Part shown: piece by piece, positions 46,801 through 59,054 of the stretch | How the letters are laid out: each line of letters opens with the position of its first letter | Numbering within the stretch: the first letter of the stretch is position 1 | Source: Cryptomeria japonica | Lineage: Eukaryota > Streptophyta > Pinopsida > Cupressales > Cupressaceae | Reading direction: 5' to 3' | DNA: 64,000 nucleotides | Assembly (NCBI RefSeq): GCF_030272615.1 | Contig: NC_081407.1 | Span: 436,016,230 to 436,080,229, forward strand | Program-made: the position numbers and the translations under genes | The notes under the pieces: generated by a model | The model's database searches: none | Seen by the model: only the letters and a program-made list of their open reading frames with translations | What the model was told of the DNA's origin: nothing

Positions 46801-46970
46801 CTTTTTCTTATCAAAAGTATTTACAAGAGATTCACCTAATAGGAAGCTAGCCTGATCTCCGTAGATTCACATTCACTTTGAGCAACCCACAGACTCGAAG
46901 GTGTTTCCAAGTTTCACAGGATTTCTTGTTTTCGAACATAGCATCATGGGTGCAATCCTCGGTGACAACA
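43888..46970 (+). repeat. Tat-like 3' LTR (start uncertain, 43808 or 43888)
   Basis: About 3.1 kb, ending ggtgacaaca. Its right 1.8 kb matches the 5' LTR. It contains four diverged cassettes with gatctgacgg/gtcgct cores (about 44446, 44976, 45115 and 45320), a 66-bp tandem duplication with cgatgagtcccgaaaa-type sequence (about 44610-44740), and the ~43-bp repeats at 45525-45660. Confidence 0.8.
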
Positions 46971-49905
46971 GTTACATCTTGCATTATCATCATCATACCA
47001 ATGCTAGGTCTTGTGTTAGGTTTACATTTTCATACATTTGAATTCATATCCTTTCTTCATATTATTAGGCCATATCATATCATTGGTTCACATCATATCA
47101 TAGCATTAGGTCATATCATAACCCTAAATCATATCATAATTATCTTTAGTCCATATCATAGCATAGATTCTAACACATCTTAGTATCATACTCATATCAT
47201 ATGCCAATTTGGTCCTTTCATCAATTTCTCTATAAATTGGTCTCTATCAATGCTCATTTTCAACAACCATGCTTTGAGTAACCTTATGCTATGATTTTTC
47301 ATCTGTAATCCACTTGCATTCGTACTTGTAAGTCAGATCCACATCCCATTTGAATGAGAAAGAAGAACAATGGATAATCATGGAGGAATCACTTTGTGAT
47401 GGTTTGCATTTTGTTTGAAGTTCTTTGTCTTCATAGCTCTATTGATTGAATTAGGAGTTCTTATCATTGTATTTTAGGTTTGTGGTTGCCTAATTTATAT
47501 GCTTTGATTTTTTTCCCCATTTTTCTACTTACATTATCTGGTGAGCCCAACACAAAACAAAGTTCAAAAAAATTCAAAAACATTTCAAAGTATTCATCCA
47601 ACATTTGCAAGATTTCATCAGCATGGCTTGTCAAAACATTGGATATCCTAGTTTCAAAATTCATGTCACTTAGGGTTAAGTTTTGCATAGGTAAAACTTA
47701 GGTATTATGGCATATATTCATATCCTTTTCATATTAGTCCATTGCATTGTCATTATCTCCATTGGCACTTAGGTTTAAAATCATTCTCCTAGGTCAGTAT
47801 CATTCATTTTCATTGCATTATTGTCATGATACCAAAACTAGGTCTTGGTTTAGGTTACATCTTGCATTATCGTCATCATACCAAAGCTAGGTCTTGTCTT
47901 AGGTTGACATTTTCATACATTTGAATTCATATCCTTAGTTCTTATCATTAGGCCATATCATATCATTGGTTCACATCATAACATAGCATTAGGTCATATC
48001 ATAACCCTAGATCATATCATTGCATCATAATTATAACTTTGGGCCATATCATAGCATAAGGTTCTAACACATCTTGGTATCATACGCATATCATATGCTA
48101 ATTCGGTCCTTTCATCAATTTCTCTATAAATTGGTCTCTATCATTGCTCATTTTTAACAACCATGATCGAGTAACCTTATGCTATGATTTTTCATCTTGT
48201 AATCCACTTGCCTTCCCACTTGCATTTGTACTTGTAGGTCAGATCCACATCCCATTGGAATGAGAAAGAAGAACAATGGATAATCATGGAGGAAGCACTT
48301 TGTGATTGTTTGCCTTCTGTTTGAATTTCTTTGTCTTCATAGCTCTATTGATTGAATTAGGAGTTCTTATCATTGTATTTTAGTTTTGTGGTTGCCTCAT
48401 TTGTATGATTTGATGTTTTTCCCCATTTTCATGCTTACATTTTCTGGTGAACCTAACGTGAAACAAAGTTCAAAAAAAATCAAAAACATTTCAAAGTATT
48501 CATCCAACATTTGCAAGATTTCATCAACATGGCTAGTCAAAACATTGGATATCCTAGTTTCAAAATTCATGTCACTTAGGGTTAAGTTTTGCATAGTTAA
48601 AACTTAGGTATTAGGGCATACATTCATATCCCTTTCATATTATTCCATTCCATTGTCATTATCTCCATTGGCACTTAGGTTTAAAATCATTCCCCTAGGT
48701 CATTATCATTCATTTTCATTGCATTATTGTCATAATACCAAAACTAGGTCTTGGTTTAGGTTACATCTTGCATTATCATCATCATACCAAAGCTAGGTCT
48801 TGTCTTAGGTTGACATTTTCATACATTTGAATTCATATCCTTAGTTCATATCATTAGGCCATGTCATATCATTGGTTCACATCATATCATAGCATTAGAT
48901 CATATCATAACCCTAGATCATATCATTGCAGCATAATTATAACTTTGGTCCATATCATAGCATAAGGTTCTAACACATCTTGGTATCATATGCATATCAT
49001 ATGCTAATTATGTCCTTTCATCAATTTCTCTATAAATTGGTCTCTATCATTGCTCATTTTTAACAACCATGCTTTGAGTAACATTATACTATGATTTTTC
49101 ATCTTGTAATCCACTTGCCTTCCCACTTGCATTTGTACTTGTAGGTTAGATCCATATCCCATTTGAATGAGAAAGAAGAACAATGGATAATCATGGAGGA
49201 AGCACTTTGTGGTGGTTTGCATTTTGTTTGAAGTTATTTGTCTTCATAGCTCTATTGATTGAATTAGGAGTTCTTATCATTGTATTTTAGGTTTACAGTT
49301 TCCTAATTTATATGCTTTTATGTTTTTCCCCATTTTCCTACTTACATTTTATGGTGAACCTAACGTGAAACAAAGTTCAAAAACATTCAAAAACATTTCA
49401 AAGTATTCATCCAACTTTTGCAAGATTTCATCAACATGGCTTGTCAAAACATTGGATATCCTTGTTTCAAAATTCATGTCACTTAGGGTTAAGTTTTGCA
49501 TAGGTAAAACTTACGTATTAGGGCATACATTCATATCCTTTTCATATTATTCCATTGCATTTTCATTATCTCCATTGGCACTTAGGTTTAAAAGCATTCC
49601 CCTAGATAATTATCATTCATTTTCATTGCATTATTGTCATGATGCCAAAACTAGGTCTTGGTTTAGGTTACATCTTGCATTATCACCATCATACCAAAGC
49701 TAGGTCTTGTCTTAGGTTGACATTTTCATACATTTGAATTCATATCCTTATTTCATATCATTAGGCCATATTATATCATTGGTTCACATCATATCATAGC
49801 ATTAGGTCATATCATAACCCTAGATCATATCATTGCATCATAATTATAACTTTGGTCCATATCATATCATAAGGTTCTAACACATCTTGGTATCATAATC
49901 ATATC
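46971..49905 (+). repeat. tandem array of ~0.9-kb units, 3.2 copies
   Basis: Units begin gttacatcttgcattatc at 46971, 47854, 48760 and 49667 (periods 883, 906 and 907); the fourth is cut at about 49905. Each unit contains catatcata-rich text, a TATA-like ctctataaattgg (about 47229, 48123 and 49029), and a block with cttagggttaagttttgcat. Small open frames in the units recur only because the units repeat and do not look coding. Confidence 0.92.
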
Positions 49906-50569
49906 ATATCTTGGGTTCATACCCTAGGTCCTTGCCATTTATTGTTGTCCTTTTTCATAATAGTCTCAAAATTAGGTTTGTCAAAACTTGCCAAATTAAA
50001 ACTTTAGATAAAACCGTAAGTCATTGTTAGGGAGCCTTGACCTTGTCTAACATTCATCCTTTTATCTACGTCATTTGTCAAACCTATCTTAGTATCCAAG
50101 CATTAGGTGTGAAGTCTTCCTATTGTCATTTTTTCCTTTATCTCTGAAGGTCTTGGTGTCATTTCAATTTCCCAAGGTTGTGTCTTTAGGGTTGCATTAC
50201 AAGGGTTTGTCCAAATCTCAAAAATAGCAAAAACATTGGTTGTGTTATTGTCTTTAAGGTTGCACTTAGCTGCATAATCATTTTCATTTCAAAATTCAAA
50301 AGACCAAAGACATAGATTGCATCAATCATATCCCAAAGTTGCATTTGGTTTCATAGCATTATAAAACCCAAAAAAAATTCAAAAGTCCAAAGCAAGGTCA
50401 CATTTGCATTCCTTAAGGTTGCACTTGGTTGCATTTCATTGTCATTCCAAACACTCAAAAAAGACCAAAATCATAAGTTGCATTTTCAATCATCTAGGTT
50501 GTATTAGTTGCATACATTATCCTTAAATTCAAAATTTCCAAAAACATTGCATAATTACATGTATATTGA
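49906..50569. other. gene-free stretch with diverged short repeats
   Basis: There is no coding frame. From about 50130 to 50560 a loosely repeated ~130-bp motif occurs around aaggttgcacttggttgca and ttcaaaa/gaccaaa. It is probably an untranslated leader of the ORF that follows. Confidence 0.5.
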
Positions 50570-52564
50570 AATAGGATTCCTATGATGCAATAAAATTTGA
50601 CATATCAACTGATGATTGGTCCAATGAATAACACAATGTAATCAAGTTTTAATCCAAGGCTAACACACTTATATCCAACCCAACAGAAAGGCAATATCAT
50701 ACAACCAAACTTTAATCCAAATGTTGATCCACCTACAAACATGCTACCAAAGTATCAAAATGTTCAATTAGGACCACCACCACACTTTGAATCAATTTTG
50801 CAACCAATATGTGGCAATGTTTCAACAATTCCACCAAGGAATGTGTCACTTAAGTTTCATTCTAATTAGTTAAGTCAAGATCACCTCCAACAAGGACCTT
50901 TATCAAATGGCCAATGTATCTTTCATCCAGATTTTGGCTATATTCAAGTTCAATCATTACTAGATTTCCAAGAAGACATAGATTTAGATGATGAATCATA
51001 CATAGAATCTAAAGTTAATGAGGCATTGGACAATCTTGAGGTTGTGGAATTTTTGTACCAAGTAATCTTAAGCAATCCTCAAAAATAATTCCCACACATT
51101 GTAAAAGAAATGACCTCAAGTCATGAGCATCGACCTCTCGTAACTAATGCAAACCTATAACTGGAATTGGAATATGAGAAAGCAAATGGTTTCCCACAAG
51201 TTCAAACAAATCAGGTCCAAGATTGCATTTTAGAACAAGAGACAAAAATTTTACATGTACAATACCTTCAACAATTTCTACCCATGTCTAGCAATGGCTT
51301 ATTTGTCCACAAAGAAATTGACCTCAAGTGACTTTTGTTTCTCCTCTCATTCCTCCATCGGATCTTGAAGTTTCACAAGAGAAATTTCCACCATCTCCTT
51401 CAAATGATACATCTAATAATGCATCCTCCCTAGGGTTGTCTACAATAGAAATACATGATAATCTATGTTTTTATAAAAATCCCTTGTACCATTTGGAAAT
51501 GCAAGCTTTGATGCCACCAAATGCTTCTCTTTTAGAGAGTCCCATACAAAGTTTGTCTACCTCATTTCAAAGCATTGATTCCTTTCCAAAATACCTTGTG
51601 TATATCCAAAGTCCAAGCCCAAGTCAAGAAGATGATGTAGATCACGAAGAAATAAGTCTTGAAATAGATCAAGGTCAAGACCCTAGAACTTTTCTATTGC
51701 ATACTATGTTGACCAAGATATCATTTCCTTTGATGATTGCCCTATTCATGTCCATTATATCCAAGAACACAACACCTTTTCAAGTCCTATTGGCATTCGA
51801 TTTCTTGAGTAAGATCAAGATAACCCTTTCATTCTTCTTGATGATCCCATTGAAATCCAAGAGCAGAGCACTTTTAAAGAGGAACCCAATGATCTTCCTC
51901 CTTGTCAAGATCAAAGAATCCTTTCACCTTCATGTCCACCATGTTATACTATCATCCCTTTAGATCCTCTACAAGATCCATTTGTTCCTCCATCTCCATG
52001 TCCTATTCCTCCATATACACTCTAAGATCTCATTTCTTTTGATGATCCCACTATTCCTTCCATTCCATCTCATGAAAAGATTGTCATTGATCCTGATACC
52101 CCTCGTGATCCTAATCCACCTCATGATTCTAACATGTTTTCACAAGATTTTCATGAACCCCCCACATGCACAATGGGTTCCTCCACTTTGATCCAATCCA
52201 GTCCACTTCCTGATCACATCGTTCCCATCATATCATATCCACCTCATAATGAACTTGTGTCTTCTTCCCAAAGAAAAGAGTTTCCTATGGGTCAAAATAT
52301 TTATAAAGGCAAAGGGGTAGACCTTCACAAGAAAGAACCCCTCCATGTCAAAAAAAATATTAATGGTCATGGCCTTAGTACCATTCCTCAAGACGGTATC
52401 GTTACGAAACCTAAATCAAAATGTACATCTTCCCCTTCATCCCTTCCATCCATTTTAGGTCCTTATATCCCTTTGTCCCCTATTTAGGGTCATCAAAGGT
52501 GGACATATTTGAGCTCCTCCCATCCATTCAAAATAACTTCATATCATTCCTATCCATCCATGCA
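50570..52564 (+). pseudogene. proline-rich retroelement ORF of unknown function, 5' part
   Basis: It is readable with stops and at least two frameshifts (near 51310 and 51720): PPPHFESILQPICGNVSTIP, FHPDFGYIQVQSLLDFQED, SEQSTFKEEPNDLPPCQDQ-like acidic/Pro text, SFDDPTIPSIPSHEKIVIDP, and GKGVDLHKKEPLHVKK near 52300. Composition is Pro, Ser, Asp and Leu rich, with no enzyme motif. The frame is split by the solo LTR at 52570 and resumes at 55163. The exact start is not determinable. Confidence 0.55.
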
Positions 52565-52569
52565 TTCCT

Positions 52570-55157
52570 TGTTGGCATTGTGTTTTTATTGATGTCAACT
52601 GGTATTGTATGGTAACTGGTATGGGAGGTTGAAATGTATTGTTATCCTTGTTGTCAACTTTGTATTGCAGATCACCGATACACAAGTTAGTGTTGACTTG
52701 TGTTAATGACAAGTATTGAAGACCGGTAAATTAATGTGTTGGCATTAAGATGTTGCCAACTGGTAAGCATGTGTCTGGCAAGTTAGTAGGGTGAGCTAAT
52801 GACAAAGTGCAGAACTAGTATGTAGGTGGATGTGAAAGTGCAGGACTCCCACCAGAAGACTAGGTCATCCCAAGACGGTGACATGACCAACAGAGTTTGG
52901 ACTACTTCAAGTTAGTAAAGTAGACAAAGGGGATGTCTACTGGATTATGTGTAGAAGATGTAGCTGCTCACACAAGGAGGTCATATTAGTGTAACACTGG
53001 AAGCTGAAGAGCACAATATGTTGATAATTGATTCTCTTCTGCCATTGGCCCATGGGAGACAAGGATTCACTTCTACCGAGAAAGCCAAGTCAGGTAATTG
53101 GATGCATAGACCAAATGAGTAATGTAGAAGATGAGGAAGCCCCCTGAGGTTGAGATCAGAGATGTGTACCAGGTCAACATGTGAAGACATGATGTGCTAC
53201 CGGGGTAGAGAAGGAAGAGTTAAGATGGTGATTTTTCCTTCTTGGCAAATCAATTGAGAAGAGAACCAGTCAAATGAAAATGAGGCTCTACAGTTGCACA
53301 CATGGAGTTACCAGTATGCGGATGGAAATTGGTGTTTCCACATATGCATAAAAAATGGAGATAGTTGGCATGAAGATATCATACACACTACTTGTATGAG
53401 GGAAGAAACATGCAAATTGGTAAACAAGGAGAATACCGACATACAGCTAAATGGACAGAGAGACAAATGTGAAGTGATCTCAGTCTAATGAAGATGCACA
53501 TGATGTGTCATCCAATATTGCTAATGAAGACTACCATGATTGATGATTGGGACTGACAAGATCCACTAGCACAAGGAAGGAGAAGGCAAGAAGGTTAACT
53601 GGTAGGCAAAGAGAGACTGGTAGTATGAAATATACACCGGTTGTGTGATATTGGTCAGTGACCATGTTGGTTTGACATAGTGAGCTAAGGTGGATGGTGC
53701 TAAGAGAAGACATACCAACAGGGTTACTAGAGAATCGGTAGGGCTAGATGTATGGTAGGTGTGCACGAGTTGAGTGTTTGTTCAGTGATCCTGTCTGAAC
53801 CAAAATAGAGGTTTAAGCTGAGATGGATACTGAAAGGGATGCCACGTGGAGTTGAAGTGGCAAGCTTGTAGAGGTCGATGAAGTGTCATGATGATGAGGT
53901 TGTTGCAGAGTTGGTTGATATTTAATGTTGACTATGACTGTTATGGGTCGATTTGTAGAGGGGTTGTGACTTGACAAAAGATGTATCTGATTGAATACAT
54001 GGAGTGCATTGATCGATGCAAGATGTCTGGATACAGATTGAAGTAGGTGAAGCAAACCATCAAACCATTTATGGTGATTGACCAAAAGATGAGCCGACAT
54101 ATTGAATGCAGATTGCTAAAGATGGAAGGCGTGCACTAGAAGGAATGATGTTGGCAGTGATGTATAGGAAATCATCTGTGAGACATGATTTGAGGAGATT
54201 TGATTGGATATGGTATTGTTGGTCAAAGAAGAAACCTTAATCACACCAGTGTTTGAATTTGTGTTTTGGCGGGAAAACTTGGATATATGTATGCAGCCCA
54301 AAGACCAGGAGATGATGATGCTACATGTCAAATGTTGAAGTGTGGAGTGTGAAAGAGCAGCAAAGAGCCAACCATTCTGTGACTTTATTGAAGATCATAT
54401 AAATTGTGTGTTGGAGATGCAACCGGTGAGAGGATATTAACCGGTAAGGTCAAGGCCACAAGTAAACAAGTATTTAAGCATGAATGCTAGTTGAATGGTG
54501 AAGAAGAAAAGGAAGTGAATAGGCAGTGAAAGATAGAAGTGGATGAGATAAAGGCAAACCGACAGAGAAGAAATAGAGTAGGGGTAACTGGTAGAGAAGA
54601 ACTGGTAAGCCAGCAGCAGAAGAGTGTAGCAGAGAACAAAAGACAGAGAGTTGTAGAGAGGCAGAGTGATAGGAAGTGGAAAGATTTGGTAAAGCAGAAA
54701 AGGAGTTATACCAGCAAGGTGAAGTGTATGCAGTGGCTGCAAGATTCACTTGTAGAAGGTTATTAATTTTGTAATTGATGATATACATTGTAGATCATTG
54801 AGTTTTAGCTCAGTGCAGGGGTTGGTGCTCCTTGGGTTGGTGCCCTAAATCAGGGGTTGGTGCTCCTTGGGTTGGTACCCTAAACATTGTAATCAGTTTT
54901 CATTGTGAGGATGGATTGGAGTAGTAGACTCCAATAGCATTTCTCACTGAGGTTTTTACCATCTTAGGTTTTCCTCGTATATACTGATGTTATGTGATGT
55001 GCCTTTATGTGATTGCATTGTGTTTCTTTGCCTTACCCTACTCGTATGATGTTTAGTGCTTTAGTTACTAATCGGTATCTTCTTTTGGGGTTAAAAAAGG
55101 GTAAAGGATTGAAAACCACTAATTCACCCCCCTCTCAATGGTACATTGTGTATAACA
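52570..55157 (+). repeat. solo LTR, copia-like, with target duplication
   Basis: 2588 bp, TGTTGGCATT...GTATAACA, flanked by perfect TTCCT (52565-52569 and 55158-55162). No internal region is present, so it arose by LTR-LTR recombination. The start resembles the copia and pol-less LTR starts (ttttattgatgtcaac), and the end has the same cacccccctctca pattern. ACCGGT-type motifs recur. It is longer than the other copia-type LTRs here, so it belongs to a different family. Confidence 0.88.
54816..54886 (+). repeat. 35-bp direct duplication inside the solo LTR
   Basis: Two adjacent copies of caggggttggtgctccttgg plus gttggtgccctaaa, differing by one base. Confidence 0.9.
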
Positions 55158-55162
55158 TTCCT

Positions 55163-56206
55163 TTCCCCCTCTAAGAAATTTGGATGCCAAGCATAAAATT
55201 CATAAGTCCAACAATTCACATTTATTCAAGGATCAACATGTCCCATCTAATCGACATGTCAAAACAAAAAAAAATATGATCCAAAAAGAAAAAGAAATGT
55301 CCAAAAGGCCACAAAGGCCCATTTCTCAAAAAGAAAATTCAAAATCTATATGGGTTCCTAAATTACTTTTTCAAGCAATGCATTCCAAGGAACTACAAAA
55401 GCATGAAAAATCAAAAACCATGTGGATTCCTAAGCGGCTCCTTGAATCACAACAGTCTAAAGAAAAATACAAATTGGAATCCAAAATTTCTATACCTCCA
55501 TCCAAACCTTTCAAATCTATTCCTCCATCACCTCCTTCACCCATTTTGGTTCATTATCTCCCAAAATCCATAGCTTTTCCTCCATCCAAATCTCAATATC
55601 CAAAATCCACTTTTCCTCTATTAGTCCACCATCCCTCAAGGTGTGTGCCAATGTTGATCTTGACAACATTTCCATCCACTCAAGCCCAATTTTTCCAATA
55701 CCCTATCCATTATCCAATGCATATTTTCCATCCTTTTGTCCCTTTGATCCAACATTTTGCATTAATCCTTACCTTAGTCGGACCATCTCATTTCCATGTC
55801 ATTATCTTGCCAACATCTTTGAGAATACGTTTAATATTCATGGTCCATTTTTCAAAGTTACTATCCAAAAAACAAGATTCTTGAGTCCTTCTTCCATCCC
55901 CTATCATGTGTCCATTTTCTACTAAAAAAGTCAAAAATACAAAAAAAAAGTGAAAAAGCAAAAAATCATCACCTTGGTGAAAACTTGGTAAATAGGCACC
56001 TTGTGTGAAATCAAAAAAAGTCAAAAAATGCAAAATACAAAAAAAAAGAAAAAAATCAAATTTTTTTTAAAAAAAGAGAAAAAGAGTAAAGAAAAATCAT
56101 TTGTCCACTGGTGAAAACCTAGCAAACAAGCACCTTGGGCAACTACCATGATGAAAACCTGGCAAACAGGCGTCATGTGTAATCCATGAGCTTCTTGCAT
56201 ACCATA
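55163..56206 (+). pseudogene. retroelement ORF of unknown function, 3' part
   Basis: It continues the ORF interrupted by the solo LTR: a Lys/Gln/Ser-rich segment with repeated KSIWVPKLLF / KTMWIPKRLL motifs (about 55340-55440), then a Pro/Ser stretch. At 55965-56180 there are three spaced copies of a GENLANRxxV-like motif (LGENLVNRHLV, VKT*QTSTLG and DENLANRRHV). A similar motif is readable on the minus strand at about 60650-60690, after the integrase of the other Tat-like element, so this is probably retroelement sequence of that group. Function unknown. Confidence 0.5.
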
Positions 56207-58005
56207 CTTGGGGATAGGTTTTATTTTGTCTATCTTATCATATTATATTCCCCTTCATTATCCTATTATCCTATCATACTCCTATCATACCCTCCATTAT
56301 CTTATCATCCCTCATGTCCATATTCCCTTTTTCACCTTTGATCTTGACAAGGTTGAGGATCTTCATGAACTTCATACATCCTATTCGCAGCTTTCAGTCT
56401 ATCATAGCTTTTGGTCATTATCCATAGGCTTATTACAACCTTTCTTCCATATTCCTTGGCTTATTGAAACCTTCTATCACTATCCCTTATCCTATCGCAA
56501 CCTTTAGCCCATATCCCTTATCCATTTTTTGATCTTGCTTATCCTATCCACATCCTATCACCATCCATACACTCTTTTGTGGCCATTGATCTTGATTTGA
56601 CATAAGGATGTAAAATGAAAAACATGGTTTCAAAAATGTATTGACATATCCCTCATGCCATGCCACTACTTTACATTGTCATATCAAGTCCCTCATCCCA
56701 TCACGCGATAGCCCTTGGTAATTGAATTTGCTCTATTAGCATAATAAATGGCCTCTATCTCTCCTCTATCTACCAACATCTCAGCATGCTTATTTATCCA
56801 TTCATCATATTCCTTGCCTTGCTAGATACTGGGGGCAAATAATTGAAAAAAAAACTAAAAAGCATATAATGTCTTGAAAAAATCCCTAAAAATTGAAAAA
56901 TGTCCTAAAATAATTCCAAAAAACTGTAAAATGTCCTGAAATAATTAAAAAATAAATTGTAAAACGTCCTAAAATAATTCAAAAACATCGTAAAATTCAA
57001 AAACCCTAAAAATTCAAAATTCAAAAACCCTAAAAATTGGAAAACATTAAAAATACAAAAATAATCATTTTCATTTTGTCAATAAACTGGCCTTTTGTAC
57101 ATAGACAGACATTTTAGCGTATGTCAAGTAGAAACACAATAAAACATTGCGCTTCAATGAATCATGTATTAACAGATGAACTGTTCAACCAACCAAGCTT
57201 TCAAACTAATCAGAATTGTCATATCAATCACTGTTAGCATCAACATTATCATGGGTCTTATATAGGATGTGGTATACTCGAAACCCGATTGTGTCCTATC
57301 TTAGATGGGGAATTGGATTCCCTAAAACCAAATAGCATGATTGTCCTACCATCCATCACAACATTATCACTTTTGACAATGAAGATTAGAATGGTTGTTT
57401 GACTTGTTTGAATTTGCAAGTCTATCTTTTATTGATTTATCTTTTTCTTTGACCATGTTCCTATATTGCTCGATGATGTCACTAAGTGATTTAGAGTGGT
57501 TAGGATGGTTCATGGTCTCTTTTGTTTTTGTTTTTCTGTTTGTAGAGTGTTTCGTAGCATTTTGGGGCAAGTATGTCTTGGATGTCTGTGTTGGCACGTA
57601 CACATACTGGTTGTTGCACATACCTCAACCTTTGACACACTTAATAACTTAGGATGTTTTGACTTATTCCTTGTCTGCGACGTGTTTGTTTTACGCAAAG
57701 GGATTGCATTATTTCCCTAGCCTTCATTGCCATGGTGTGCTGCATCCATTTTACCATATTAAATAAAGGTTCTCACCTACTATTTTGCATTTGTGAAAGC
57801 AAGTTTCTCTTCACCACTAACTGTTCTTCATCTAATTTCATCTTACTAGCACTTCTTCTATCAATCCTCGCGGTCAGCCTAATCACTACTCCGATACGCC
57901 AAAAACATGTTGCATCCTACATCCATTGGTTAGTATATCTTGCATATCATCATTTATTGCATTGCATAAAAAAGCAAAATTAAGCATTTGCATAACATTA
58001 ATGCG
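56207..58005. other. gene-free stretch: retroelement 3' end and A-rich repeats
   Basis: There is no credible gene. At 56826-56840 gatactgggggcaaat resembles a gypsy polypurine tract. It is followed by an A-rich zone (56841-57060) of short repeats around aaaatgtcctaaaataattc. The remainder (57060-58005) shows only AT-rich sequence; it could be an LTR ending cataaca near 57997, without a partner to prove it. Confidence 0.4.
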
Positions 58006-59040
58006 TGTCTAAAAAGAGTGTCAATTAGAAAACAACACATAGATGAAACAAGTATTAAAATAGGAAGCAATTTAAAAACAAGAAATTCAACTTAGACTCC
58101 TTTGCAATGTTCCATCTTCCTCTAATCTCAAGGATCTTGAAGATCAACAGGTGGGGCTCTCAACAAGAAGCAATGACCATCAAGATGACAACTCAAGATA
58201 TGAGTAGCTACATGATTCTATGATAAATGCAAGATTATGATGATTTGCTACTAAATTATGCTATGTTAAATATGCTAATTACTCAAAATAACTAGATGTA
58301 AATTCACTAGAGTAACAATGCATAATTAAGCTAGAATGCAAGGGGATTGATTGCTCAAAATGGGATGTATTTATAGTATTTCCAAGGCCAAGGCTGAGGT
58401 GGTAGGAATCGATGGTTAGGATCTGATTTAGAGATATCAATGACTAAGATTGAGGAAGTTGGAGAAGAGGTTGGAAGGAGGGACACATGTCATCTATGTG
58501 GTGACAAGTGGCAAGGATCTTCAACAAATTTTCCATGAGAGGGAATGTGTTAAAGGAGAGAAGACATGTGGCAAATATGTCATGTGTCTTCAGGAGGAAA
58601 ATGACACTCCAAAGAGGTTGTAAAGTGGTTAGGATGTGCAAGTTGTAAAGGATGGGTTTTGTTAGACCTAGGGTCAAATTGAATGGGTTAGGTTACTGGG
58701 TGGTTAGGCTAGGGTGGTTAAAGGTAGGAGCCATGTGCTCATTTGAATTTAAAAATTCAAATAATTAGGAAATGGATAATTAAATTCAACAAATGATTTT
58801 ATTTATTTATTTATTTATAGGAATAGAAGAAATGAATTTCAAGGGGAGGAAAGATTAATTGAGATTAATTAATCAAAGGGACCATTGGATGAACTATATA
58901 AATAAATCCTTATATTTATTTGCAAGTAGAAGAAAGGGAAATTAATTAAATCACTCTGTATTTAATCAATTAGGAAGGTTCATTAATTAAATAACTACAT
59001 ATTCAATTAATTATCTCCATACCAATTTTGAGTGTATACA
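58006..59040 (-). repeat. candidate 3' LTR of the minus-strand Tat-like element
   Basis: The right border (plus strand ...gtataca at 59040, then a reverse-complement polypurine tract) is convincing. The left border, TGTCTAAAAA at 58006, is a guess from TG and the preceding sequence. The interior is rich in attaattaaat motifs. Confidence 0.5.
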
Positions 59041-59054
59041 TTTTGCCCCTCTTT
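59041..59054 (-). other. polypurine tract of the minus-strand Tat-like element
   Basis: The reverse complement of ttttgcccctcttt is aaagaggggcaaaa, directly before the LTR start TGTATACA on the minus strand. Confidence 0.75.

Larger units (their letters stand above)
35395..46970 (+). mobile_element. Tat-like Ty3-gypsy element with permuted additional RNase H
   Basis: Plus-strand order: truncated 5' LTR (35395-37146), primer site, gag, protease, additional RNase H, RT, degenerate native RNase H, integrase, 3' UTR, long 3' LTR (to 46970). The additional RNase H is the hallmark of Tat-group gypsy elements, but here it lies before RT. The phase from protease to integrase is continuous apart from stops, which argues against shuffling after insertion. 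No target duplication can be checked because the left LTR end is lost. Confidence 0.88.

Noticed and set aside
47464..48594. Similar ~65-residue open frames on both strands in each unit of the tandem array
   Set aside because: They recur because the 0.9-kb unit recurs. They differ by substitutions without a coding pattern and sit on both strands over the same bases, so they are not credible genes.
46971..49905. Possible CRISPR-like repeat
   Set aside because: Units are about 0.9 kb, head-to-tail and without spacers. This is ordinary tandem duplication in a plant retroelement context.
54437..54788. Leu-rich minus-strand frames that look like membrane proteins
   Set aside because: They lie inside the solo LTR with two overlapping frames of similar length. 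There is no conserved motif, and the hydrophobic look comes from purine-rich plus-strand sequence.
57367..57983. Several 60-90-residue frames on both strands
   Set aside because: They overlap in several phases and have no recognised motif or flanking gene structure. I left the region as unassigned.
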